Source: Paenibacillus hamazuiensis (lineage in GTDB: Bacteria; Bacillota; Bacilli; Paenibacillales; NBRC-103111). Taken from it: 64,000 nt of DNA. The position numbers and the translations under genes were made by a program. The DNA lies in contig NZ_JALRMO010000001.1 of assembly GCF_023276405.1 (NCBI RefSeq), positions 1,550,001 through 1,614,000 of the forward strand, read 5' to 3'. Every line of letters begins with the position of its first letter. Position 1 is the first letter of the stretch. The notes under the pieces are model-generated. The model ran no database searches. It was not told the DNA's origin and saw nothing but the letters and a program-made list of their open reading frames with translations. Positions 52,500-61,477 of the stretch are shown here, piece by piece.

Positions 52500-53988
52500 A
52501 TGACACCTTGGAGAAAGTTAACATCCTCTTTAAACGAAAATCAGCGTTTTTTGCTGAAAAGCGTTGCCATTATTGAACTTGGCCTGTTTATCAATCAGCT
52601 TCTGCAAACGTTGGGAAGTATCGTGCTTGCGAGGGTAATGAACGATCCGGTGCAGTTCGGGGAAGTGAACCTGCTGCTGCAAATACAGGGTATGGTCGCA
52701 TTGTTTCTGAACATCGGCTTCAACTCGGCGTTGGTGTACTCTTTTTCAACGGACAAGGAAGAAGCGCTGCAGCATAAATTCCGTTGGGCGCTGTTCGGGA
52801 GCTCGCTGTTCGGTGTGCTCATAAGCATTGCGCTTTGCGCGCTTGCTCCGATCTTGTCTCATATGTACGGACTGCCATCGCTTGAAGGCGCGCTTATGCT
52901 GAGCGGGATCATGCTTATATTCAACTCGATCTGCAACATCGGGTTGTCCTCGTTCTCCGGCAACCGCGATTTCAGCGTTCAGGCTTTATTTATGGTCGTT
53001 ACGACGGTTTTCTCTACCGCGGGCACCGTCGCCGGGGTGCTGCTGCCGTTTCCATTCGGCAATAAACTGTGGGGAGTCGCTTTTTGGATGGGAGTCGGCT
53101 CTATTTTAACAACGTTGTTTATTTGCTGGAAGGTCGAAAAAGTGCATCGCCCGAAGTGGCGCGGAACGTTTTCGTTCAAGGAATTGCGGAAAATGATGGC
53201 TTTCGGCATTCCGATGTGGGCGGGCAACATCGCAAAGGCGTTTCAGCAGCCTTTCCTCGTCATGGTGATCGGCTCAAGCTCCGTAGCGGCGGTCGGTTAT
53301 TTGGCGAACGGCCTGCGCATTACGGGTTTCATCGGCATCGTGACGTGGGTTTATGATCGTCACCTTTCCGTTTGTGGCCGAAAGCTCGAAGGATCATGCG
53401 GAGAGCCGAAGACGGGGCACGCTTTGCATCCGTTATAATAATTTTATTCTTTATCCTCTTACGCTGCTGCTTTGCCTGTATCCGAACGAAATCAACGGCT
53501 TTTTGTTCGGTTCCAGCTATACGACGGGAGATTCGGCGATTTATATCCGGCTTTTGGCTTTGGGCGTGTTTTTCTCTTCGGTCGGACGATTGGGAGGCAA
53601 TATACTCGCGGGGATCGGCAGAACCAAAGCGAATTTTTGGGTGATGATCGTGGCGGGGATATTCGTGGTGACGATCGTGCCGTTTATCGCGGCGGCTCAT
53701 CCCGTTTTGGCCGTATGGATATATACCGGCGGTTGGGCGCTTTCGGCACTCGCCATGATCGGCTTCTTTTATCTGGAGCGGTTTCCGCTCGATTGGTGGA
53801 AGGCATACGGAGAACCGGTTTTGCCCACATTATGCATGGCGGCGCTGTTGGAAATCGGAAGATGGACAGGAGCCTGGTTTGCCTTATTTGCTTTTGCCGG
53901 TATCGCCGGAATGGTCGTCTTGACCTTCGGACTCGAAACGAGTGCGATACGGATTGGGTATATTTGGAAAATCCAATCAAGGCGATAG
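52500..53988 (+). pseudogene. Polysaccharide/oligosaccharide flippase-like membrane protein, frameshifted
   Basis: Two overlapping frames together encode one protein of about 495 residues. The first (from ATG 52500, RBS GGGAGGAG) runs in a flippase-like sequence to GLRITGFIGIVTW, then turns into nonsense after about 53348. The second frame continues with MIVTFPFVAESSKDHAE and further helices (LALGVFFSSVGRLGGNILAG) to 53988. Removing one G from GGG at 53347-53349 restores one reading frame. Wzx/MurJ-like proteins flip lipid-linked saccharides with 12-14 helices. Either the gene is inactivated or there is a base-calling error in the G/T run. Confidence 0.75.
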
Positions 53989-54299
53989 GAAGAGGGGCAG
54001 GCGTTGCAGATTTGGGCATTGTGTCAGTATTATTGGAACGGCAAGCTGCATGGATAGCATCCGCCATGCTTCCAAGCGGAGCAACATAGAGGAACTCACA
54101 TTCGCTATTCCCGGGGAAAGGAGTGTATATGAAAAATAAAGGTACTGAGATGCATTAAATCGATGGGAAATCGCTCGGATATCGGAAAAATAATAACCCG
54201 ACAACATTGTGTGTGAGGCGCTTCCGCCGCTAGGCGGCTCGCTCCGGCCAACGATTCAGGTCGGAGCAAATCGCCCTCCCGGTGAAACAGAACGCTCAA
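53989..54299. other. 311-bp intergenic stretch with two hairpins and a 17-codon frame
   Basis: A short frame starts at TTG 54004 behind AGAGGGG and stops at 54057 (MQIWALCQYYWNGKLHG); it may be the remnant of a gene that followed the flippase. Further on are two adjacent hairpins, CCGCC-GCTA-GGCGG (54224-54237) and GCTCCGGC...GTCGGAGC (54241-54267). They lie just after the stop of the convergent MFS gene and could act as its terminator, although no U-run follows. Confidence 0.4.
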
Positions 54300-55508
54300 T
54301 TACACGCGGTTGCAGGAGACTTCTTCCAACTGGGGCAAGCTTTCGGTACGATCGGGCAATCCGTGTTTCTTCCCGGATTTATTCCTCAAATACGGCAGCA
54401 GCGAGAGCAAGCCCAAAGCCGCCAGCAAGGCGCCGACCCATAGCGGCGAACCGACGCCGTATCCGGCGTCGATGAACATCCCGCCGATCGAGGAGCCGAC
54501 GACGATGCCTAAGCTGATGACGGAACCGTGAACCGTAGTGACCAGCGTTCCGGTATTGGCCACCCGGGTGATCCGGGTCGTCATCGCAGGATTCATGGTC
54601 ACTCCCGCCAAACCGACCGCGATCACGGCTGCGATGCTGATGACCTTGCTGTGGGCAAAGAGGCCGAAGCCGATAAGAGCCGCGGTCAGGACGGCAAGTC
54701 CGGAGATCAGAACGGGCATCATATAGCGGTCGGCAAGCCTGCCGGTGACGGCGTTGCCGACCACGGTCGCCACTCCGTACAAAGCCAGGAGAAACGGCAC
54801 CGTCTCGGCGGCGAAACCGGAGAGTTCGGTCAAGATCGGCGAAAAATAACTGAAGGCGGCAAAAGTGGCGCCGATAATCAGCATGCTCGTCGCATATGCA
54901 GCCCACAGGCTGAGATTGCGGAAGGCCTTAAGCTCACCGCGCAGACGCACCGATTCCGGCTTGGGGGACGAAGGGATCGCGATGAGCCCGAGCAATCCGG
55001 AGAGCAGCACAAGGATAACAACGGCCCAGAAACTGGCGCGCCATCCGAGGAACTGGTCGAACAGCATGGCCGCCGGCAGCCCCAGAGCGGTGGCGACCAT
55101 TAGTCCGCCGAGCACGACGGATGCCGCCTGCCCATGCGACTCGGGTCGAACGAGGCTGAAGCAGATGGCGAGCGATACGCCGAAGCAGGCTGCCGAGGAA
55201 ACGCCGGTGATGATCCGCGCGGCGAGCATCACCCCGTAGCCGGAGGCAAGCGCACCGAGCGTTTGCCCGGCAAGGAAAACGAAAGCCAGCGCCAGGAAGG
55301 CTTGTTTGCGGGGGACCTTCAACAGGACGACGGTCAGAAGCGGACCGCCGACAATCATGCCGGCGGCGTAGGAGGAAATGAGGTAGCCGACAGCAGCGAT
55401 GGTAACCCCGAACTCCGCGGCAAGCGAAGTCATCATACCCGCCACCATAAACTCGGAGGTGGTCATCGAAAATATCATCAGACCTAACACATAGATTGCA
55501 AACGGCAT
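54300..55508 (-). CDS. MFS transporter, DHA1 type (AraJ/Cml-like efflux)
   Basis: A 402-residue, 12-helix carrier. It starts YVLGLMIFSMTTSEFMVAGM, typical of the AraJ/chloramphenicol-exporter group. Helix 4-5 shows ARIITGVSSAACFGVSLAIC, and the C-terminus is a polar tail after YLRNKSGKKHG. AAGGGAGCTG precedes the ATG. It lies downstream of a tetR gene in the same direction, with an own promoter that carries the same box as the tetR promoter. Likely a TetR-controlled drug exporter; the substrate is unknown. Confidence 0.9.
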   Translation of the reverse strand: MPFAIYVLGLMIFSMTTSEFMVAGMMTSLAAEFGVTIAAVGYLISSYAAGMIVGGPLLTVVLLKVPRKQAFLALAFVFLAGQTLGALASGYGVMLAARIITGVSSAACFGVSLAICFSLVRPESHGQAASVVLGGLMVATALGLPAAMLFDQFLGWRASFWAVVILVLLSGLLGLIAIPSSPKPESVRLRGELKAFRNLSLWAAYATSMLIIGATFAAFSYFSPILTELSGFAAETVPFLLALYGVATVVGNAVTGRLADRYMMPVLISGLAVLTAALIGFGLFAHSKVISIAAVIAVGLAGVTMNPAMTTRITRVANTGTLVTTVHGSVISLGIVVGSSIGGMFIDAGYGVGSPLWVGALLAALGLLSLLPYLRNKSGKKHGLPDRTESLPQLEEVSCNRV

Positions 55509-55537
55509 ACAAACAGCTCCCTTTTTATTAATATTGT

Positions 55538-55566
55538 ATTATCCAGTACAAAATTGAGCGAAACAA
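55538..55566 (-). promoter_or_regulatory. Promoter of the MFS gene with TetR box in the spacer
   Basis: On the minus strand: TTGTTT (plus 55561-55566), 17-bp spacer, GATAAT (plus 55538-55543). The spacer contains CAGTACAAAATTG (plus-strand reading 55544-55556), repeated at 55638 and, with two changes and in inverted orientation, at 56383. Confidence 0.65.
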
Positions 55567-55637
55567 ACGCGATTTCTCGTCGGTAATTCTTTTAAAAATC
55601 CCCTGCGAAATAAATGGTCAGCGAAAAATGTAACGAA

Positions 55638-55650
55638 CAGTACAAAATTG
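55638..55650. promoter_or_regulatory. Second copy of the CAGTACAAAATTG box
   Basis: Exact repeat of the 13-bp box in the MFS promoter, 94 bp upstream of it and between the tetR stop and the MFS start. Possibly an auxiliary operator. Confidence 0.5.
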
Positions 55651-55722
55651 GGTGCAAGAGGCCTGCCTATACAAAATCCATCAAACCCCCGAGCGTACGA
55701 ATCCGTCCGAGGGTGTCCTTAA

Positions 55723-56304
55723 TCATAATGCCGCCAGCGTCCCCTCGACGATATCAAGCAGCACATTTTGATCCTCTACGACTTTGCCGAGCACACGGAG
55801 GCCGTAGTAGCTGCTCAGGAAAAAACGTGCCAATTCCAAGGCCGGACGTGCGGATACGATCTCGCCGGAGCGCTGACCTAACGCAATGACATGGCATAAC
55901 GCCTGTTCGAGCCGTGCGACATGACCGCCGACCAAACGCGCCACTGCGGCATCCTTGCTTCCGCGTTCGATGGCGGCATTGACCGCCATGCAGCCGCGCC
56001 GCTGCGTTCCGTTGAAGTCCTGTTCGATCGCAAATTCCATCAGCGCGCGCAGCCTGTCTTTTACCGGACCCGGATGCTGCAAGATTTCAACCTGCGCTTG
56101 AATCCCTATCTCTTGATAGCGCCCCAATGCCTTTTGAAAGAGTGCGTGTTTGCTTCCGAAGGCGTTGTACAGGCTTCCCCTGCCAAGCCCGGTTCGTTCG
56201 CACAGCTCTTCCGTAGAGCTGGCTTCGAAGCCGCGTTCCCAAAACACTTCCATGGCTGCGTCAACAACCGCCGTATCTTTGAACTCGCGAGGTCTGCCGC
56301 TCAT
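55723..56304 (-). CDS. TetR family transcriptional regulator
   Basis: A 193-residue TetR protein. The helix-turn-helix is at about residues 10-55 (DAAMEVFWERGFEASSTEEL, ERTGLGRGSLYNAFGSKHAL). The C-terminal domain has QRRGCMAVNAAIERG, typical of the AcrR/TetR_C subgroup. It sits 214 bp upstream of the MFS exporter gene. Its promoter and that of the exporter carry the same CAnTACAAAATnG box, indicating autoregulation and control of efflux. Confidence 0.92.
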   Translation of the reverse strand: MSGRPREFKDTAVVDAAMEVFWERGFEASSTEELCERTGLGRGSLYNAFGSKHALFQKALGRYQEIGIQAQVEILQHPGPVKDRLRALMEFAIEQDFNGTQRRGCMAVNAAIERGSKDAAVARLVGGHVARLEQALCHVIALGQRSGEIVSARPALELARFFLSSYYGLRVLGKVVEDQNVLLDIVEGTLAAL

Positions 56305-56375
56305 GCCTGATTCATTCCTTTCACCGGTAAATGTGCCTTGTTTCTTTTGCGCCGCTAACCGCAGGGAGCAATCGT

Positions 56376-56404
56376 ATTATACCTATTTTGTAATGAGTAG
56401 TCAA
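56376..56404 (-). promoter_or_regulatory. Promoter of the second tetR gene with operator box
   Basis: On the minus strand: TTGACT (plus 56399-56404), exactly 17 bp, TATAAT (plus 56376-56381). The spacer holds CATTACAAAATAG (minus-strand reading of 56383-56395), 11 of 13 identical to the boxes at 55544 and 55638. Confidence 0.75.
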
Positions 56405-56445
56405 ATATTCGGTGTGACGCAAAGTTGCATAGTTGATGCCTGGAC

Positions 56446-56494
56446 TTGAAAAAATGCTCATAATGAAATATAGTAGTACCGTAAAGAACTACTA
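56446..56494 (+). promoter_or_regulatory. Promoter and palindromic operator of the darcynin-like gene
   Basis: TTGAAA (56446-56451), 17-bp spacer, TATAGT (56469-56474). An inverted repeat TAGTAGT (56471-56477) and ACTACTA (56488-56494) starts inside the -10 box, a position suited to repression. The regulator is unknown; the TrmB-type gene downstream is one candidate. Confidence 0.6.
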
Positions 56495-56511
56495 GTGAGG
56501 TTGTGGTTGAA

Positions 56512-56865
56512 ATGAATCATTGTTTCGTTGTTACAATCGAAGTGGATGCCTCCTGGCTGGCCCTGCCGCGGGAAACGAGGCGTACGTATGCAGCGGAAGT
56601 TTATGCTATCGCCGGGCGGTACTCCGGCGAGGTGCGCGTAAAGTATTTCGACGCGGACGCGTTCAGCGGGAAGTGCAGCGATTTTGTCATTTGCGAGACG
56701 GAAAACACGATGGCTTATCACAGTATCTGGGAAGAGATCAAGGACTCGCCCGTTTTTTCGAACGGATTTTTTCGTATAAAAGATGTTCTGTTCGGCATTC
56801 AAAACGCCTATCAGGCATATGAAACGGAAACGCTTGGGATGGAGCCGGAAGCAGGGACGGTATAA
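56512..56865 (+). CDS. Darcynin family protein
   Basis: A 117-residue protein resembling darcynin: FVVTIEVDASWLALPRETRR, GEVRVKYFDADAFSGKCSDF, CETENTMAYHSIWEEIKDSP and FRIKDVLFGIQNAYQAYE. The pattern suggests a small dimeric alpha/beta-barrel fold. Biochemical function is unknown to me. The ATG at 56512 with GAGG 11 nt upstream is preferred to the GTG at 56503. It precedes a TrmB-type regulator by 48 bp, so the two may be co-transcribed. Confidence 0.75.
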   Translation: MNHCFVVTIEVDASWLALPRETRRTYAAEVYAIAGRYSGEVRVKYFDADAFSGKCSDFVICETENTMAYHSIWEEIKDSPVFSNGFFRIKDVLFGIQNAYQAYETETLGMEPEAGTV

Positions 56866-56913
56866 TTCCGCCCCCTGCCGCCAGGTCTGATGTAAGAAAA
56901 GGGGGGACGTTTC

Positions 56914-57699
56914 ATGGAAATGCTGCTGCAGCACCTGAAGCTGCTTGGGTTTACCGAGCTGGAAGCCAAATGCTTGTATGTCCTTACGGAGTCCGGAACG
57001 CTGACCGGCTACGAGCTGGCCAAGCGGCTCGGCGCATCCCGCTCCAACGTTTACTCGGCGCTGCAAAAGCTCACGGAAAAAGGCGTGGTGCTAGCGAGCG
57101 TCGGAGAGCCGATGCATTATTCCTGTTTGCCGGTGGACGAGATCGGCGAGAAGCTGCAGACGGACATTCAGGCTTCGATCCGTTTCGTAAAAGCAAACAT
57201 GCCGAGAAGGGAAACGCAGCGGGCTGATTTTTTCAGCCTTGAGGGCGACGCCAAAATAATGGAACGGCTGCGGAGCGAGCTGAAGGCATGCCGGGAGGAA
57301 GCGTTTTGCGATTTGTGGTCGGAAGAAGCCGGGATGCTCGGGGATGAGCTGAGGCAGCTGCAGGAGCGGAGCGTACGCGTGCTGGTTTCGCTGGTCGGAG
57401 GCGGCGGACTTCCCGAAGGCGTCAAGGCGCTGCCGCACGAAAGGGATGATGCATGGCAGGAGCGAAACGGCCGAAAATTTTCGCTATTGCTTGACCGCAG
57501 ACTGGCCATTATCGGAACGCGGGGCGGAGCGGAGCCGGCGAAGGCGATGCTGACCGAGCATCCCGCAATGACGGAGCTGCTGCTCAACAATTTCTATCAT
57601 GACATGGTGATGCACGAGCTGCTAAAGGACATGGGGCCGGAGCTCGAGAGCAGGTACGGCAAACATTTCGAAGCTGTCGTCCGAAAATATATAACCTAG
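56914..57699 (+). CDS. TrmB family transcriptional regulator
   Basis: A 261-residue regulator. The N-terminal winged helix is at about 1-75 (LKLLGFTELEAKCLYVLTES, LGASRSNVYSALQKLTEKGV). A linker helix and an effector region follow (REEAFCDLWSEEAGMLGDEL). The long sugar-binding domain of archaeal TrmB is absent; this short form is common in Firmicutes. AAAAGGGGGG precedes the ATG. It probably regulates the gene in front of it; the inducer is unknown. Confidence 0.85.
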   Translation: MEMLLQHLKLLGFTELEAKCLYVLTESGTLTGYELAKRLGASRSNVYSALQKLTEKGVVLASVGEPMHYSCLPVDEIGEKLQTDIQASIRFVKANMPRRETQRADFFSLEGDAKIMERLRSELKACREEAFCDLWSEEAGMLGDELRQLQERSVRVLVSLVGGGGLPEGVKALPHERDDAWQERNGRKFSLLLDRRLAIIGTRGGAEPAKAMLTEHPAMTELLLNNFYHDMVMHELLKDMGPELESRYGKHFEAVVRKYIT

Positions 57700-57729
57700 G
57701 CAATGATGGATATCGCAGCGGATTTTTAA

Positions 57730-57780
57730 ACAAAACCGTCTGTTTTTTAAGATCGAACCGCAGCTGTGATCGGTTATAAT
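57730..57780 (+). promoter_or_regulatory. Candidate YesN-activated promoter of the esterase genes
   Basis: A 21-bp box (ACAAA, variable middle, GTTTTTTAA; 57730-57750) is followed after exactly 24 bp by TATAAT (57775-57780). No proper -35 hexamer is present. The same arrangement recurs at 63038-63088 before the binding-protein gene. Confidence 0.6.
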
Positions 57781-57817
57781 GATTTTTAGAAATTGACCAT
57801 CGCGGGGGGGATCAACG

Positions 57818-58525
57818 ATGAAGCGAATCAAGCTGTTTATCGCCGGTGACTCCACGGCTGCCGACTATCCGGACAACGAATATCCGATGGCCGGCTGGGG
57901 GCAGATGCTGCCGCATTTTTTGACGGACAAGGTGGAGGTTGTGGATAAAGCGGCTTGCGGAAGAAGCTCGAAAAGCTTTATCGCCGAGGGGCGGCTGGCA
58001 GAAATCGACGGGCTGATCGGGGAAGGCGATTATTTGTTTATTCAGTTCGGGCATAACGATCAAAAACCGGACGAACGTTTTACGGATCCGGCGACAACCT
58101 ACCCGGCGTATATGACGCAATATGTGGAGGTGGCGCGCATTCGCGGAGCGCAGCCGGTGCTGCTTTCGTCCGTGGAGCGGAGGCATTTCGACGAAGCGGG
58201 AAATCTGCAGCATACGCACGGCGATTACCCGGAAGCGGCGCGCAAGCTTGCCGCAAAGCTCGGAGTGCCGTTTATCGATCTGCGCATCCGCACGAGAGAG
58301 CTTTATACGGCGCTTGGGCCGGAGAAATCGAAAAAGCTGTTCGTATGGCTTGAGCCCGGCGAGCATCCGAATTACCCGGACGGCGCTTCGGACAATACGC
58401 ATTTCAATGTGGAGGGCGCCTGGGAAGTGGCCCGGCTGGCGGCTGAGGAAATCGCCGGATCGGATTTGCCTCTTCGGCAATTTGTGCGTGACCCCGATGA
58501 AGTGAAACGGCCGCATGCGCAATAA
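57818..58525 (+). CDS. Rhamnogalacturonan acetylesterase-like SGNH hydrolase (YesT/RhgT type)
   Basis: A 235-residue cytoplasmic esterase. Block I is FIAGDSTAADY (nucleophile Ser12), block II the Gly in KAACGRSSKSF, block III the Asn in QFGHNDQKP, and block V SDNTHFN (Asp and His). The order and the GDST motif match the pectin-degrading RhgT/YesT group, which removes acetyl groups from rhamnogalacturonan oligosaccharides. A run of G precedes the ATG. It heads a cluster with another esterase and a YesM/YesN pair. Confidence 0.9.
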   Translation: MKRIKLFIAGDSTAADYPDNEYPMAGWGQMLPHFLTDKVEVVDKAACGRSSKSFIAEGRLAEIDGLIGEGDYLFIQFGHNDQKPDERFTDPATTYPAYMTQYVEVARIRGAQPVLLSSVERRHFDEAGNLQHTHGDYPEAARKLAAKLGVPFIDLRIRTRELYTALGPEKSKKLFVWLEPGEHPNYPDGASDNTHFNVEGAWEVARLAAEEIAGSDLPLRQFVRDPDEVKRPHAQ

Positions 58526-58586
58526 GAAAGTATCAACGGCGCGATAAAAGCTGCGCTCCGTTCAGAGAACGAGGAGGCTGACTGCC

Positions 58587-59609
58587 GTGATTTATAAAAA
58601 CGTAGAGCTGCACAATGTCGACCAGGTGGTCGAAACTCCGGACGGCCTCAGGTTGTGCCGCATTCCGGAGAAGGTGCGGGGCGCGATCAACGAGAGCGCT
58701 AGGGATGTGCGCGCATACAACACATGCGGCTGTGAAATCCGCTTTAACCTGACCGGCGAGGAAGCGCGCATCGTACTTCGAAAAGCAAGCGGGAACTCGA
58801 TTACGGAAGCAGGACTCGCCGAGGTGTATTTCGGATCGTTCCAGGCGGGATACCCGACTACTCCCGCAGCGGTCGGCTTAAGCGGCCAGACGCTGATTAT
58901 TCGCAAGCCGCCGAATTTGCCGCAGCTTAAAGCGATTGCGCAGGAGCGGCGGCTGCCGTTCGACCCGGAGCTCGTCCGCGTCATCCTGCCGTACGATTGG
59001 ATTTACGAAATCGTCAGCATCGAAGGTGATCTTGCTCCGCCGCGTCCCGGCCAAACGCCGGGCCTCAGGTTTTTGGCCTACGGCTCGTCGATCACGCACG
59101 GCGGCGACGCGGCGCGGCCGACCGGCACTTACGCGATGCGCACGGCGCAGCGGCTCGGGGCGGATCTTTTGAACAAGGCGTTCGCCGGCAGCGCTCATAT
59201 GGACGAGGCGATCGCCGAATACGTTGCGGGGCGGGATGATTGGGATTTCGCCACCGTCGAGATGGGCATCAACGTAATCCGGTTTTGGGAAACAGAGCTG
59301 TTCGAACGGAAGGTCGAGCGGTTTCTTTCCGTCATTTGCGAAAAACGTCCGGATAAGTGGGTATTTTGCACGGATTTATTCTTATGTATTCATGATCTGG
59401 AAAACCGCGAAAAAATCGGCGCATTCCGCGAAGCTGCGGCCAAAACGGCGGAGAAGCTCGGACATCCGAAGCTCCGCTATTTTCCGGGCACGGAGCTGCT
59501 GACCTCGTGGAACGGCTTGTCCGCCGATCTCGTTCATCCGTCGGCCGCCGGGCAGGAGGAAATTGCGGCGAATTTCGCAAGCAAAATCGCTCAGGCGATG
59601 GGACGATAA
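58587..59609 (+). CDS. SGNH/GDSL hydrolase with N-terminal beta domain
   Basis: A 340-residue protein beginning with GTG at 58587 behind GAGGAGG. The first 155 residues form a beta-rich domain (CGCEIRFNLTGEEARIVLRK). The SGNH domain starts at RFLAYGSSITHGG (nucleophile Ser in GSSIT). EMGINVIRFW supplies the Asn block and SADLVHPSAAGQ the Asp-His pair. This two-domain layout resembles carbohydrate deacetylases of the CE2 type. Probably a second deacetylase for plant polysaccharide fragments. Confidence 0.82.
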   Translation: MIYKNVELHNVDQVVETPDGLRLCRIPEKVRGAINESARDVRAYNTCGCEIRFNLTGEEARIVLRKASGNSITEAGLAEVYFGSFQAGYPTTPAAVGLSGQTLIIRKPPNLPQLKAIAQERRLPFDPELVRVILPYDWIYEIVSIEGDLAPPRPGQTPGLRFLAYGSSITHGGDAARPTGTYAMRTAQRLGADLLNKAFAGSAHMDEAIAEYVAGRDDWDFATVEMGINVIRFWETELFERKVERFLSVICEKRPDKWVFCTDLFLCIHDLENREKIGAFREAAAKTAEKLGHPKLRYFPGTELLTSWNGLSADLVHPSAAGQEEIAANFASKIAQAMGR

Positions 59610-59707
59610 CCGTCCGGTCTGCGGCGGAAGGCAGCGATTTCCTTCGCCCGCCGCTGCCGGCTAGTGATATACTAGAGCCAAATCCCGTTAACAGAAAGGA
59701 ATGGCCT

Positions 59708-61477
59708 ATGGGTTCGTTCGCATCGTTCAGGCGGAAAATCGGCAGCTGGCGAATCAAGCACAAAGTGTTTGCGCTGATCTCGCTGATCATGGCGGTATGC
59801 TTTTCGGTAACGTATTTTTCGCTCTCATACGCTTATTCGACTTACGACGAACAGCTATATGCGAAGTCGTCCCAGGTGCTCAATCTTTCGAGCAGCCGGA
59901 TCGAAAACGAACTGAAGAAGATCGAGCAGCTGTCGTTTACGGTAGCGACCGACCCGCGGATACAGGACAACCTGAGCGTCGTTTCGGGCAGCGCCTCCGA
60001 GTATGAGAAGCATATTGCCAGGGCGGACCTGGTCGACAAGCTGATTCAATATTCCGGTTACGAAAAATATATCTCCTCCTTGCAGATCATCGATCTTTCC
60101 GATATCGATTACTGGGCGGGGCAAACGGAGACCGTTTCCTATGCCAAACGGAATCTGATCCGCGGAGAAGCGTCCAAAATTGCCGGCGAGCTGCAGTGGA
60201 TTTACCCCGATCGCGAGGAGCCATACCTGATCGCTGCGAGGGAAATCCGCTCCTATAACGGGCGGATATTCGATCTGAGGCCGATCGGCACGCTTGTCGT
60301 TCGGATCAAAATCGACGCCATTGTGGACGATGTATTGGACGGCACGGAGCTAGGCAAGGGGGAAATCCGCATCGTGGCGGATGGCGGCCCCGTTTACCCA
60401 AATGGGGATAAAGAAGCTTTTTTTGCTGCGGGTATTCGCGAAAACTCGCGAAGCGGCTACCGCATCGAGCAGATGGAAGGGAAAACGTACTTTTTAACCC
60501 ATTTCCGCTCCTCCGGGTACGGCTGGGTTTATTACGGGCTCATTCCGTTCGAGCAAATATTTAACCGCGTCATCATGATGAAACGCGTGCTGCTGATCGG
60601 CTTCAGCGTCAGCTTGGTGGCGCTGCTTGCGCTGTCCGTGCAGTTCGCCAAGGGCATCACGCGTCCGATCGAAAATTTGATCGGCCAGATGAAGCAGGTG
60701 CAGCGTGGCGATTTCAGCCTGGCCGAAACCGATCCTGCGGGAAGCGGACCGCTGCCTATGGACGAGGTCGGCCAGCTGCACCGGACTTTCCGCATGATGG
60801 TGCAGGAGATCAACGAGCTGATTACCGAAAACTATGCCAAGCAGCTCGTCATTAAGGAAACGGAGTTCAAGGCGCTGCAGGCGCAGATCAACCCGCATTT
60901 TTTGTACAACACGCTGGAGTCGATCAACTGGCTCGCCAAAATCAACAAGCAGACGCAAATTTCGCAGATGGTCGAAGCTTTGGGCCATTTGCTGCGCAGC
61001 TCGATCAGCCTCAAAGATACGTTGATTACGGTAGGGGCGGAAATCGATATCGTACTGAACTATATCGTCATCCAAAAATACCGGTTCGAGGAACGGCTTC
61101 AGTTTGAGCTTGACGTGGACGAGCGTTTCCGCACCTGTCAAATTCCGAAGCTGACCCTGCAGCCGCTGGTTGAAAACGCGATCAATCATGCGCTTGAGCG
61201 AATGATCGATCCTTGCCGCATTCGCGTCAGCGTCGTCCCCAGTTCGGAGCGGCTTGTTTTGTGCGTGGAGGATAACGGGCCCGGCATGGAGGAGGACGTG
61301 CTGGAGAAGGTGCTGAGAGGCGAGCTCCGCACAGGCGGCAAAGGCATCGGGCTGGGCAACATTCGCGAGCGGATCCGGATTGCCTTCGGGGACGCTTACG
61401 GCGTTCGGGTGGAAAGCGCACCCGGCAAGGGGACCCGCGTTTTTGTAGATTTACCGCTGGAAGCGAGGGAAACGTAA
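59708..61477 (+). CDS. Sensor histidine kinase, YesM type
   Basis: A 589-residue membrane kinase. TM1 is at about residues 19-40, an extracytoplasmic Cache-like domain at 41-285, TM2 near 290-312. HAMP begins TRPIENLIGQMKQV. The His_kinase domain has LQAQINPHFLYNTLES with His397, and the ATPase LQPLVENAINHALE and EDNGPGM. The ATG at 59708 follows AAAGGA; the frame from 59507 runs antisense-free through the previous gene and has no RBS. Its TAA shares one base with the regulator's ATG. Confidence 0.94.
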   Translation: MGSFASFRRKIGSWRIKHKVFALISLIMAVCFSVTYFSLSYAYSTYDEQLYAKSSQVLNLSSSRIENELKKIEQLSFTVATDPRIQDNLSVVSGSASEYEKHIARADLVDKLIQYSGYEKYISSLQIIDLSDIDYWAGQTETVSYAKRNLIRGEASKIAGELQWIYPDREEPYLIAAREIRSYNGRIFDLRPIGTLVVRIKIDAIVDDVLDGTELGKGEIRIVADGGPVYPNGDKEAFFAAGIRENSRSGYRIEQMEGKTYFLTHFRSSGYGWVYYGLIPFEQIFNRVIMMKRVLLIGFSVSLVALLALSVQFAKGITRPIENLIGQMKQVQRGDFSLAETDPAGSGPLPMDEVGQLHRTFRMMVQEINELITENYAKQLVIKETEFKALQAQINPHFLYNTLESINWLAKINKQTQISQMVEALGHLLRSSISLKDTLITVGAEIDIVLNYIVIQKYRFEERLQFELDVDERFRTCQIPKLTLQPLVENAINHALERMIDPCRIRVSVVPSSERLVLCVEDNGPGMEEDVLEKVLRGELRTGGKGIGLGNIRERIRIAFGDAYGVRVESAPGKGTRVFVDLPLEARET

